Assembly: GCA_016790425.1 (NCBI GenBank)
Contig: JAEUPF010000139.1
Span: forward strand, 1 to 38,692
Direction: 5' to 3'
Length of the DNA: 38,692 nt
DNA from: Rubrivivax sp.
Lineage (GTDB): Bacteria > Pseudomonadota > Gammaproteobacteria > Burkholderiales > Burkholderiaceae_C
Part shown: one piece after another, positions 6,880-14,647 of the stretch
How the letters are laid out: each line of letters opens with the position of its first letter
How positions within the stretch are numbered: position 1 is the stretch's first letter
Notes under the pieces: generated by a model
Database searches by the model: none
What the model was told of the DNA's origin: nothing
Seen by the model: only the letters and a program-made list of their open reading frames with translations
Program-made: the position numbers and the translations under genes

Positions 6880-9069
6880 ATGACCACCGCCACGCTCGAC
6901 GACAAAGCGCTCGACGAACTCGAGCGCAAGTACGACCCCGAGATGCGCTTCCGCCCGCTCACCGCGGCGGCGGCGACGCTGGTCGGCGCGCTGCTGATCG
7001 CGCTGTCGTGCTTCCACTACTACACCGCCGGCTTCGGCCTGCTGCAGGAGATCACGCACCGCGGCGTGCACCTGGCGTTCGTGCTCGGGCTGATCTTCCT
7101 CGTCTTCCCGCACCGGCACGCGCTGCTCGAGCGCGCCGCGCAGCACCGCTGGTGGGCGCCGGGCAACGTGCCGTGGTTCGACTGGCTGCTGGCGGTGGCC
7201 ATCGCCGCTGCGGTGCTGTACATCCCGTGGATCTTCGACGACCTCGCGTTCCGGGTCGGCAACCCCGGCCCGCTCGACGTCGCGATGGGCTCGATCCTGC
7301 TCGTGGCGCTGCTGGAGGCGACGCGCCGCGCGATGGGCTGGCCGCTGCCGCTGATCGCCATCGCCTTCATGTTCTACGCGCTGGCGGGGCCGGTGTTCCC
7401 GGGGCTGCTGAAGCACGCCGGCGCCAGCTGGAGCCAGCTCGTCAACCACCAGTACCTCACCAGCCAGGGCATCTACGGCGTCGCCGTGGGCGTCGTCGCG
7501 ACGTACGTCTTCCACTTCGTGCTCTTCGGCGTGCTCGCCACGCGCATCGGCCTCGGCCAGCTCTTCCTCGACATCGCCAGCGCCATTGCCGGGCGCTACG
7601 CCGGCGGGCCGGCCAAGGTGAGCGTGTTCGGCTCGGCGATGTTCGGCATGCTCTCGGGCAGCTCGGTGGCCAACGCGGTGACGGTGGGCTCGCTGACCAT
7701 TCCCGCGATGATCCGCGTCGGCTACAAGCGCGAGTTCGCCGGCGCCGTCGAAGCGGCTTCGTCCACCGGCGGCCAGATCACGCCGCCGGTGCTGGGCGCG
7801 GCGGCGTTCCTGATGATCGAGTTCCTCTCGGTCCCGTACCAGACGATCATCGCCGCGGCGGCCATTCCCGCCTTCATGCATTTCTTCGGCGTCTTCATGC
7901 AGGTGCATTTCGAGGCCAAGCGCTTCGGGCTGCGCGGCCTCACCGAAGAGGAGATGCCACGGCTGCGCGAAAGCCTGCGCCAGCGCTGGCCGACGCTGAT
8001 CCCGCTGGCGCTGCTGATCTTCATCCTCGTCACCGGCCGCACGCCGTACATGGCGGCGTTCGCGGGCATCAGCTCGTGCGCCATCGTCGGCCTCACCACG
8101 CGCGCGGCGGGCAACACCGCGCGCCACTGGGGGCTGCTCGCCTTCGGGCACGCGCTGCTGGCGGTGCTGGTGTTCGGCGGCATCCACAGCGACGCCGTGC
8201 GCCTGGCCGTCTTCGCCGCCGGCCTCGTCGCCATCCCGCTGGCGGTGCGCGCGTGGAGGCTCGAAGGCCGCATCGCGCCGCACGCCTTCATCGAGGCGTT
8301 CAGCACCGGCGCCAAGTACGCGCTGGCAGTGGGCGCGGCGGCAGCGACGGTGGGCATCGTCATCGGCGTGGTCACGCTCACCGGCGTCGGCTTCAAGCTC
8401 AGCATGCTCATCACCGGCGCGGCGCAGGCGGTGGCCGGCGGCGTGGGTACGCTGGTGCCGGCGGCGCTCATGAGCCAGCAGGCGATGACGCTGTTCGTCG
8501 CGCTGGCCATGACCGGGCTCGTGTGCATCCTGCTCGGCTGCGGCATCCCGACCACGGCCAACTACATCATCATGGTGACGGTGGCCGCGCCGACGCTCGT
8601 GCAGCTGGGCGTCGAGCCGCTGGTGGCGCACTTCTTCGTCTTCTACTACGGCGTGCTCGCCGACATCACGCCGCCGGTGGCGCTGGCCGCCTATGCCGCA
8701 GCCGGCATGGCCGGCAGCGACCCGTTCCGCACCGGCAACACGGCCTTCCGGCTCGGCATGGCCAAGGCGCTGGTGCCGTTCGTGTTCGTCTTCTCGCCCT
8801 CGCTGCTGATCGTGGCCAAGGGCTTCACGGGCTATGACTTCGCGATCACCTTCGTCGGCTGCGTGCTGGGCATCGTGATGCTGGCGGCGGCGCTGTCGAA
8901 GTTCTTCCTGGTCGAGATGACCCGCGCCGAGCAGGGCCTGTGCCTGGCCGGCGCGCTGCTGCTCATCGCGCCAGGACTGTTGCCGACGCTGCTCGGCGCG
9001 GCCTGCACGGTGCCGATGGTGCTGCGGCATCTGGCCGCCTGGCGGCGGCCCGCGGCGGCGCCGTCCTGA
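6880..9069 (+). CDS. TRAP transporter fused permease (4TM small + 12TM large subunit)
   Basis: 729 residues, almost entirely hydrophobic helices. The N-terminal part (to about residue 190) corresponds to the DctQ-like four-helix subunit; the rest is the DctM-like ion-coupled transporter. Characteristic signatures are 'SVFGSAMFGMLSGSSVANAV' (about 245-265), 'ASSTGGQITPPVLGAAAFLM' (about 290-310), 'GCGIPTTANYIIM' and 'ITPPVALAAYAAAGMAGSDP', the repeated GxxTPP elements of the TRAP fused-permease family. It imports the solute handed over by the TAXI protein using a cation gradient. The start ATG 6880 gives 'MTTATLDDKALDELERKYDP', an ordinary amphipathic cytosolic head. The fused form normally pairs with TAXI binding proteins, as here. 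Confidence 0.94.
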   Translation: MTTATLDDKALDELERKYDPEMRFRPLTAAAATLVGALLIALSCFHYYTAGFGLLQEITHRGVHLAFVLGLIFLVFPHRHALLERAAQHRWWAPGNVPWFDWLLAVAIAAAVLYIPWIFDDLAFRVGNPGPLDVAMGSILLVALLEATRRAMGWPLPLIAIAFMFYALAGPVFPGLLKHAGASWSQLVNHQYLTSQGIYGVAVGVVATYVFHFVLFGVLATRIGLGQLFLDIASAIAGRYAGGPAKVSVFGSAMFGMLSGSSVANAVTVGSLTIPAMIRVGYKREFAGAVEAASSTGGQITPPVLGAAAFLMIEFLSVPYQTIIAAAAIPAFMHFFGVFMQVHFEAKRFGLRGLTEEEMPRLRESLRQRWPTLIPLALLIFILVTGRTPYMAAFAGISSCAIVGLTTRAAGNTARHWGLLAFGHALLAVLVFGGIHSDAVRLAVFAAGLVAIPLAVRAWRLEGRIAPHAFIEAFSTGAKYALAVGAAAATVGIVIGVVTLTGVGFKLSMLITGAAQAVAGGVGTLVPAALMSQQAMTLFVALAMTGLVCILLGCGIPTTANYIIMVTVAAPTLVQLGVEPLVAHFFVFYYGVLADITPPVALAAYAAAGMAGSDPFRTGNTAFRLGMAKALVPFVFVFSPSLLIVAKGFTGYDFAITFVGCVLGIVMLAAALSKFFLVEMTRAEQGLCLAGALLLIAPGLLPTLLGAACTVPMVLRHLAAWRRPAAAPS

Positions 9070-9101
9070 CCGAACGCCGGCGCGCGCCGGGTTCGCGAAC
9101 C

Positions 9102-9107
9102 GGGGAG
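9102..9107 (+). promoter_or_regulatory. Ribosome binding site fixing a TTG start
   Basis: GGGGAG seven bases before TTG at 9115. No in-frame ATG gives a complete N-terminal strand for the racemase-like protein, so this site supports the TTG. Confidence 0.6.
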
Positions 9108-9114
9108 AAGACGC

Positions 9115-9774
9115 TTGCCGCGGATCGCCCTCATCCATGCGCTGGCGCACTCGCCGCCGCCGATCAACGCGGCGATGGCGCAGCTGTGGCCCGAGGCCGA
9201 GCGCATGAACCTGCTCGACGACAGCCTGTCGGCCGACCTGGCGCGCGCGGGCACGCTCGATGCGGCGATGACGGCGCGCTTCTTCGCGCTGTCCGACTAC
9301 GCGGTGGCCACCGGCGCCGACGCCATCCTCTTCACCTGCTCGGCGTTCGGGCCGTGCATCGACGCGGTCAAGCGGCGCCACGCCGCGCGGCCGGTGCTCA
9401 AGCCCAACGAGGCGATGATCGACGAAGCGGTGGCGTTTGCCGGCGCACAGGCTGCGCCGGGCCCGATCGGCCTGGTGGCCACCTTCGCACCGACGCTGGC
9501 GTCGATGCCGGCCGAGTTCCCGCCCGGCGTGCCGGTGCAGGTGGCGCTGGCCGAAGGCGCGCTGGCGGCACTGGAGCGCGGCGACGGCGCGGCGCACGAC
9601 GCCGCCATCGTGCGGGCCGCGCAGGCGCTGGCCGGGCAGGGCTGCCGCCTCATCGCGCTGGCGCAGTTCAGCATGGCGCGGGCGCAGGGTGCCGTGCGCA
9701 CGGCCACCGGGCTGCCGGTGCTGACGACGCCCGAGTCGGCAGTGCGGCGGCTGCGCGCGCTGCTCGCCGCCTGA
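9115..9774 (+). CDS. Aspartate/glutamate racemase superfamily protein
   Basis: 219 residues beginning at TTG with a good upstream GGGGAG. 'RIALIHALAHSPPPIN' and 'GADAILFTCSAFGPCID' match the Asp/Glu/hydantoin racemase fold; C75 is the first catalytic cysteine position. At the second canonical cysteine site the segment is 'LIALAQFSMA', with Gln184 where racemases have Cys. A two-base racemase mechanism is therefore unlikely; one-cysteine relatives such as arylmalonate decarboxylase, or an as yet unassigned lyase/isomerase, fit better. It lies 45 bases after the TRAP permease and is probably co-transcribed, so its substrate may be what the transporter imports (inference). Confidence 0.82.
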   Translation: MPRIALIHALAHSPPPINAAMAQLWPEAERMNLLDDSLSADLARAGTLDAAMTARFFALSDYAVATGADAILFTCSAFGPCIDAVKRRHAARPVLKPNEAMIDEAVAFAGAQAAPGPIGLVATFAPTLASMPAEFPPGVPVQVALAEGALAALERGDGAAHDAAIVRAAQALAGQGCRLIALAQFSMARAQGAVRTATGLPVLTTPESAVRRLRALLAA

Positions 9775-9816
9775 GCGGTGTGGGGCCGTCGGGGCCGCCC
9801 GGGCGCCCCTCGGCGC

Positions 9817-9862
9817 AACCTTGGCGGAACCCTGGTGGAACCCTGGTGGAACCCTGGTGGAA
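9817..9862. repeat. 11-bp intergenic tandem repeat (4 copies)
   Basis: AACCTTGGCGG followed by three identical AACCCTGGTGG units and a trailing AA, in the 150-base gap between the racemase-like gene and the acyl-CoA synthetase. Not coding in any convincing frame. Confidence 0.9.
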
Positions 9863-9924
9863 GCGCGGCTGCCGCGGCGAATCATTGCCGCTACCCTTGC
9901 AGTCCTGCACCGGAGCGCACTGCC

Positions 9925-11577
9925 ATGGCCGCGAGCATCTACGAACAGGACCTGGACAAGAACGGCGCCAACTTCGTCGCCCTGAGCCCGGTGAGCTTCG
10001 TCGAGCGCAGCGGCGAGGTGTTCGCCGATCTGCCGGCCGTGATCCATGGCCGGCGCCGCCTCAACTGGGCCCAGGTGCGCGAGCGCTCGGCGCGGCTGGC
10101 GGCGGCGTTGCGGTCGCTGGGCGTGCAGCGCGGCACCACGGTGAGCGCGATGCTGCCCAACACGCCGGAGATGGTGGAGGCGCACTACGCGGTGCCGGCG
10201 CTCAACGCGGTGCTCAACACGCTCAACACGCGGCTCGATGCGCCGCTGCTGGCCTGGCAGATGAACCACTGCGAAGCCGCGGTGCTGCTCACCGACCGCG
10301 AGTTCGCGCCGGTGGTGCGCGAGGCGCTGGCGATCCTGGCCCGCGAGCACGGGCGCAAGCCGCTCGTCATCGATGTCTGCGACAGCGAGTACACCGGCCC
10401 CGGCGAACGCCTGGGCGAACTGGAGTACGAGGCGCTGCTGGCCGCGCATGCGCCGCTCGCGCGGCTGCAGGGCCCGGCCGACGAATGGGACGCCATCGCC
10501 GTGAGCTACACCAGCGGCACCACCGGCGACCCCAAGGGGGTGGTCACGCACCACCGCGGCGCGTATCTCAATGCGGTGTGCAACGCGGCGAGCTGGACGA
10601 TGCCGCACTTCCCGAAGTACTTGTGGACGCTGCCGATGTTCCACTGCAACGGCTGGTGCTTCCCGTGGACGGTGGCGATGCTCGGCGGCACGCACGTGTG
10701 CCTGCGCCGCGTCGAGGCCGAGGCCATCCTCGGCGCGATGCGCGAGCACGGCGCCGACCACTACTGCGCCGCGCCGATCGTGCACAACCTCGTCGTCAAC
10801 GCGCCGGCGGCGCTGCGCGAGGGGATCACGCAGAAGGTGCGCGGCATGGTCGCCGGTGCCGCGCCGCCGGCGGCGATGATCGAGGGCATGGCCAAGATCG
10901 GCTTCGACCTCACGCACGTGTACGGCCTCACCGAGGTCTACGGGCCCGCGGCGGTGGCGGTGAAGCGCGACGCCTGGGCCGGCCAGCCCTTGTCGGAGCA
11001 GACGCGGCTGAACGGCCGCCAGGGCGTGCGCTACATGCTCGAGGAGGGCATGACGGTGCTCGACCCCGACACGATGCGCGAAGTGCCCGCCGACGGCCAG
11101 GCGATGGGCGAGATCATGTTCCGCGGCAACATCGTCATGAAGGGCTACCTGAAGAACCCCACGGCCACGCAGAAGGCGTTCGCCGGCGGCTGGTTCCACA
11201 CCGGCGACCTGGCGGTGCTCGAGCCCGACCGCTACGTGAAGATCAAGGACCGCAGCAAGGACATCATCATCAGCGGCGGCGAGAACATCAGCTCCATCGA
11301 GGTGGAGGACGCTCTGTACCGCCACCCGGCGGTGCTGGCCTGCGCCGTGGTGGCCAAGCCCGACCCGAAGTGGGGCGAGACGCCGCTGGCTTTCGTCGAG
11401 CTGAAGCCGGGCGCCGCCGTGACCGCGGCCGACCTGGTGGCGCACTGCAAGAGCCTGCTCGCCGGCTACAAGGTGCCGCGCGACGTGCGCTTCGAGCCGA
11501 TCCCGAAGACGAGCACCGGCAAGATCCAGAAGTTCGCGCTGCGCGAGCGCGCGAAGAGCGCTTCGGCCATCGAGTGA
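9925..11577 (+). CDS. Medium/long-chain acyl-CoA synthetase (AMP-binding, ANL superfamily)
   Basis: 550 residues with all adenylate-forming motifs: P-loop 'YTSGTTGDPKGV' (about 195-206), 'YGLTEVYGP' (from 333), 'GWFHTGDLAV' (about 422), 'DRSKDIIISGGENISSIEVE' and the catalytic K533 in 'PKTSTGKIQKFALRER'. It activates a carboxylic acid with ATP and CoA through an acyl-AMP. Overall layout resembles the AlkK/DmdB-like fatty acyl-CoA or methylmercaptopropionyl-CoA ligases. ATG 9925 has CGGAG 10 bases upstream. It is 13 bases before the SDR gene and heads a probable operon of CoA-thioester enzymes; chain-length preference cannot be read from sequence. Confidence 0.93.
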   Translation: MAASIYEQDLDKNGANFVALSPVSFVERSGEVFADLPAVIHGRRRLNWAQVRERSARLAAALRSLGVQRGTTVSAMLPNTPEMVEAHYAVPALNAVLNTLNTRLDAPLLAWQMNHCEAAVLLTDREFAPVVREALAILAREHGRKPLVIDVCDSEYTGPGERLGELEYEALLAAHAPLARLQGPADEWDAIAVSYTSGTTGDPKGVVTHHRGAYLNAVCNAASWTMPHFPKYLWTLPMFHCNGWCFPWTVAMLGGTHVCLRRVEAEAILGAMREHGADHYCAAPIVHNLVVNAPAALREGITQKVRGMVAGAAPPAAMIEGMAKIGFDLTHVYGLTEVYGPAAVAVKRDAWAGQPLSEQTRLNGRQGVRYMLEEGMTVLDPDTMREVPADGQAMGEIMFRGNIVMKGYLKNPTATQKAFAGGWFHTGDLAVLEPDRYVKIKDRSKDIIISGGENISSIEVEDALYRHPAVLACAVVAKPDPKWGETPLAFVELKPGAAVTAADLVAHCKSLLAGYKVPRDVRFEPIPKTSTGKIQKFALRERAKSASAIE

Positions 11578-11590
11578 AGGGGCCGCTGCG

Positions 11591-12502
11591 ATGTTCGAAC
11601 CCGACCTCCTGCGCGGCCAGCGCATCCTCGTCACCGGCGGCGGCACCGGCCTGGGCAAGGCGATGGCCGAGCGCTTCCTCGCGCTGGGCGCCGACGTCGC
11701 GATCTGCGGCCGCCGCAAGGCCGTGTGCGACGAGACGGCGGCCGCCTGGCGCGAGCGCTTTCCCGGCCGCCGCATCGACACCTTCGGGGTCGACATCCGC
11801 GTCGCGCAGGCGGTGCACGAGATGGTCGACGCGCTGTGGAGCGCCGGGAATGGCACGGGCCTCACCGGCCTCGTCAACAACGCCGCCGGCAACTTCATCG
11901 CGCCCACCGAGAGCCTGTCGCCGCGCGCCTTCGACGCCATCGCGGGCATCGTCTTCCACGGCAGCTTCTACGTCACGCAGGCGGTGGGCAAGCGCTGGGT
12001 CGAGGAGGCGAAGGCGCTCACGTGGACGCCCGCCCAGCCGATGCGCAGCGTGATGAGCATCATCGTCACCTGGGTCGACAACGGCAGCCCCTACGTGGTG
12101 CCCAGTGCCATGAGCAAGGCCGGCATCGAGGTGATGACCAAGTCGCTCGCCGTCGAGTGGGCGCGCTACGGGGTGCGCCTGAACGCCGTGGGGCCGGGCG
12201 AGATTCCGACCGAGGGCATGAGCAAGCGCCTGAACCCCGGCGAGGAGCCGGGCGCGCGCAGCCGCCAACGCAACCCGATGGCGCGCACCGGCACGATGGA
12301 CGAGCTCGCCAACCTCGCCACGTTCCTGATGGCGCCCGGCCGCTGCGACTGGCTCACCGGCCAGAGCATCATGATGGACGGCGGCAACGCGCTGGCCACC
12401 GGCGGCAACTTCTACGAGCTGCGCGCCTTCGGCGAAGCCGACTGGCGCGCCGCCCGCGAGCGCATCGAGGCGCAGAATGCCGCCGATCGCGCGCAGCGCT
12501 GA
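11591..12502 (+). CDS. SDR family oxidoreductase, 2,4-dienoyl-CoA reductase-like
   Basis: 303 residues. Rossmann motif 'TGGGTGLGKAMAERF' at the start, 'NNAAGNF' and 'GPGEIPTEGMSKRLNP' are clear. The segment 'PYVVPSAMSKAGIEVMTKSL' (P167 onward) and 'DELANLATFLM...DGG' resemble mitochondrial 2,4-dienoyl-CoA reductase (DECR). The ordinary SDR YxxxK tyrosine is Ser172, with K176 retained, as in DECR. By hand alignment the displaced DECR tyrosine, 15 residues before the lysine, is Trp161 here, so the proton donor is uncertain. It begins 13 bases after the acyl-CoA synthetase with a weak ribosome site and precedes an enoyl-CoA hydratase homologue. Expected substrate is an unsaturated acyl-CoA with NADPH. 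Confidence 0.88.
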   Translation: MFEPDLLRGQRILVTGGGTGLGKAMAERFLALGADVAICGRRKAVCDETAAAWRERFPGRRIDTFGVDIRVAQAVHEMVDALWSAGNGTGLTGLVNNAAGNFIAPTESLSPRAFDAIAGIVFHGSFYVTQAVGKRWVEEAKALTWTPAQPMRSVMSIIVTWVDNGSPYVVPSAMSKAGIEVMTKSLAVEWARYGVRLNAVGPGEIPTEGMSKRLNPGEEPGARSRQRNPMARTGTMDELANLATFLMAPGRCDWLTGQSIMMDGGNALATGGNFYELRAFGEADWRAARERIEAQNAADRAQR

Positions 12503-12550
12503 CACGCGATCCGCCCTCGACGACCTGCGCTTTCCCTGCTGGAGAACCCG

Positions 12551-13351
12551 ATGACGACGACGACCACCGCAACCACCGAAGCGCCGCTGGTGCTGACCGA
12601 GAAGGACGCCCGCGGCGTCGTGCGCCTGACGCTGAACCGCCCGGCGGCGTTCAACTCGCTTTCCGAGGCGATGCTCGAAGCGCTGCAGGCCGAGCTCGAC
12701 CGCGTCGGCGCCGACGCGACGGTGCGCGCCGTCGTCATCGCCGCCACCGGCAAGGCGTTCTCGGCCGGGCACGACCTGAAGGAGATGCGGGCGGCGCCTT
12801 CGCAGGGCTACTACGAGCGGCTGTTCGGCCAGTGCGCGCGCATGATGCTGACGATCCAGAAGCTGCCGGTTCCGGTGATCGCGCGCGTGCACGGCGTGGC
12901 CACCGCAGCCGGCTGCCAGCTGGTGGCGATGTGCGACCTGGCGGTGGCCGCGGCCGAGGCGCGCTTCGCGGTCAGCGGCGTCAACCTCGGCCTGTTCTGC
13001 TCGACGCCGGGCGTGGCGCTGGCGCGCAACCTGTCGCGCAAGTTCGCCTTCGAGATGCTCGTCACCGGCGACTTCATCGGCGCGGCCGAGGCGCGCGACA
13101 AGGGCCTCGTCAACCGCGTCGTGCCGGCGGCGGAACTCGACGCCGAGATCGAGCGGCTGCTCGAGCGCATCGTCCACAAGCCGCGCACCGCCATCGCGAT
13201 GGGCAAGCAGCTCTTCTATCGCCAGCTCGAAAAGGGCATCGAAGCGGCCTACGACGACGCCGCGCACACGATGGCGTGCAACATGATGGACGAAGGCGCG
13301 CTCGAAGGCGTGCAGGCGTTCATCGACAAGCGGCCGCCGAACTGGCGCTGA
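12551..13351 (+). CDS. Enoyl-CoA hydratase/isomerase family protein, ECHDC3-like
   Basis: 266 residues of crotonase fold with a good GGAG before ATG 12551. The oxyanion-hole elements 'FSAGHDLKEM' and 'VHGVATAAGCQLVAMCDLAV' are present. 'VSGVNLGLFCSTPGVALARN' and 'KFAFEMLVTGDFI' are typical of the ECHDC3 branch. At the two glutamate positions that perform hydration in classical enoyl-CoA hydratase, this protein has Gln ('GCQLV') and Gly ('SGVNLG'), so classical hydratase activity is doubtful. Thioester binding should be intact. Neighbours (acyl-CoA ligase, dienoyl-CoA-reductase-like SDR) place it in a lipid or organic-acid CoA pathway, perhaps as an isomerase or an auxiliary thioester-processing protein. 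Confidence 0.9.
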   Translation: MTTTTTATTEAPLVLTEKDARGVVRLTLNRPAAFNSLSEAMLEALQAELDRVGADATVRAVVIAATGKAFSAGHDLKEMRAAPSQGYYERLFGQCARMMLTIQKLPVPVIARVHGVATAAGCQLVAMCDLAVAAAEARFAVSGVNLGLFCSTPGVALARNLSRKFAFEMLVTGDFIGAAEARDKGLVNRVVPAAELDAEIERLLERIVHKPRTAIAMGKQLFYRQLEKGIEAAYDDAAHTMACNMMDEGALEGVQAFIDKRPPNWR

Positions 13352-13401
13352 GGCGGCGCGCGCCACGCTTCCTTGCGCGCCGACCGACAAGCCCGCCGTC
13401 C

Positions 13402-13992
13402 GTGGCTGCACCGCTCGCCAAGCGCGACATCAAGCGCCTGCCGGTGCAGCCCTACGAGACGCTGCGCGCCTCGCTGCGTTCGGGCGACCTCGTCTTCTGC
13501 TCCGGCTCGTACGTCTTCTCGGGGCTGATCCAGCGCTTCACCGGCTCGGTGTGGAGCCATGTGGGCATCGTCTACCGCGACGAGGCGCTCGGGCGCGTCT
13601 TCGTGCTCGAGAGCGAAACCGGCATCGGCGTGCGCCTGGTGCCGTTGTCGAAGTACCTGAAGAACTACCACGGCCGGCGCCGGCCCTACCGCGGGCAGAT
13701 CGTCGTCGGCCGCGTCGAGCCCAGCCTCGGGCCCCAGGAAGTCAAGCGCGCCGTCAGCTTCGGCATGGACATGCTCTCCAAGCCCTACGACAACCGCGAG
13801 ATCCTGCGCATCGCCGCGCGCATCCTGCTGCGCGTGGGCCGGCGCACGCGCGACCGCAAGTTCATCTGCTCGGAGCTGGTCGACGAGTGCTACCACGCGG
13901 TGGGCGTGAAGTTCACGCGAGCCGACAACTACATCAGCCCCGACGACATCTGGCGCAACGCCAACGTGGTGGCGCAGGGGCGCATCCTGTAG
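13402..13992 (+). CDS. YiiX/YebB-like permuted papain-fold cysteine hydrolase
   Basis: 196 residues from GTG 13402, chosen as the first start after the preceding stop; no clear ribosome site is visible, so the start is tentative. 'LRSGDLVFCSGS', 'SVWSHVGIVYRD' (H53) and 'DRKFICSELVDECY' (C156) give the His-before-Cys order of the circularly permuted NlpC/P60-like YiiX group. Such enzymes cleave amide or thioester/ester bonds in lipids, peptidoglycan or isopeptides. No signal peptide is seen, suggesting cytosolic action. It sits 50 bases after the ECHDC3-like gene and just before an HCCA isomerase-like gene, so an acyl-CoA or lipid-amide substrate is conceivable (inference). Confidence 0.82.
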   Translation: MAAPLAKRDIKRLPVQPYETLRASLRSGDLVFCSGSYVFSGLIQRFTGSVWSHVGIVYRDEALGRVFVLESETGIGVRLVPLSKYLKNYHGRRRPYRGQIVVGRVEPSLGPQEVKRAVSFGMDMLSKPYDNREILRIAARILLRVGRRTRDRKFICSELVDECYHAVGVKFTRADNYISPDDIWRNANVVAQGRIL

Positions 13993-14009
13993 CTTGAACG
14001 GGAGCCATC

Positions 14010-14603
14010 ATGGACATCGCTTACTACTTCACTCCCGTCTCACCCTGGGCCTACCTCGGGCACGAGCGCTTGCGGGCCATCGCCAAGGCGGCGGGCGCGC
14101 GCGTGCAGGTGCTGCCGGTGGACTACGGCGTCATCTTCCCCGCCTCGGGCGGGCTGCCGCTGGCCAAGCGGGCGCCGCAGCGGCAGGCCTACCGGCTGGT
14201 GGAGCTGAAGCGCTTCAGCGAATGGCTGAAGGTGCCGTTGAACCTGAAGCCCCGGTTCTTCCCGGTCGATGCGGGCCCGGGAGCGCGCCTGGTCATCGCT
14301 GCCGACATGGCCGCCGGGCCGCCGGCGGCGCTGACGATCGCCGGCGCGCTGATGAAGGCGGTGTGGGCCGAGGAGCGCAACGTCGCCGACCGCGCGACGC
14401 TGGCCGAACTGCTGGCCGGCAACGCGCTGGCCGCCTCGCTGCTGGCCGAGTCCGAGGCGCCGGAAGTCGCCGCGCGCTACGAGGCGAACACGCAGCAGGC
14501 GCTGGCCGCGGGCGTGTTCGGCGCCCCGAGCTATGTCGTCGAAGGCGAGATCTTCTGGGGCCAGGACCGGCTCGAGTTCCTCGAGCGGCGGCTGCGCACC
14601 TAG
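14010..14603 (+). CDS. 2-hydroxychromene-2-carboxylate isomerase-like protein (DsbA/GST-kappa fold)
   Basis: 197 residues with ATG 14010 and GGGAG upstream. 'YYFTPVSPWAYLGHERL' at the N-terminus carries the Ser-Pro in place of the DsbA CxxC, as in HCCA isomerase and kappa-class GST. 'GVFGAPSYVVEGEIFWGQDR' is the conserved C-terminal signature. Characterised members perform glutathione-dependent cis-trans isomerisation in naphthalene degradation, but the family is broad and no aromatic-degradation genes are visible here. It starts 18 bases after the hydrolase gene and is probably in the same transcript. Confidence 0.9.
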   Translation: MDIAYYFTPVSPWAYLGHERLRAIAKAAGARVQVLPVDYGVIFPASGGLPLAKRAPQRQAYRLVELKRFSEWLKVPLNLKPRFFPVDAGPGARLVIAADMAAGPPAALTIAGALMKAVWAEERNVADRATLAELLAGNALAASLLAESEAPEVAARYEANTQQALAAGVFGAPSYVVEGEIFWGQDRLEFLERRLRT

Positions 14604-14647
14604 AGAGCGCGGCACGGCGCAGCCTCTCGCCGAAGGCGGCAGCAACG

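Noticed and set aside
9790-9813. GC palindrome after the racemase-like gene
   Set aside because: Nearly self-complementary around CCCGGG with no loop and no T-run, so not a believable terminator.
6757-11949. Very long minus-strand open frame opposite the TRAP, racemase and acyl-CoA synthetase genes
   Set aside because: Arg/His/Ala-rich translation without domains, antisense to clear genes; a by-product of high GC3. The same applies to 434-3157, 17368-20292, 11288-13411 and the plus-strand frames opposite treY, glgX and the kinase.
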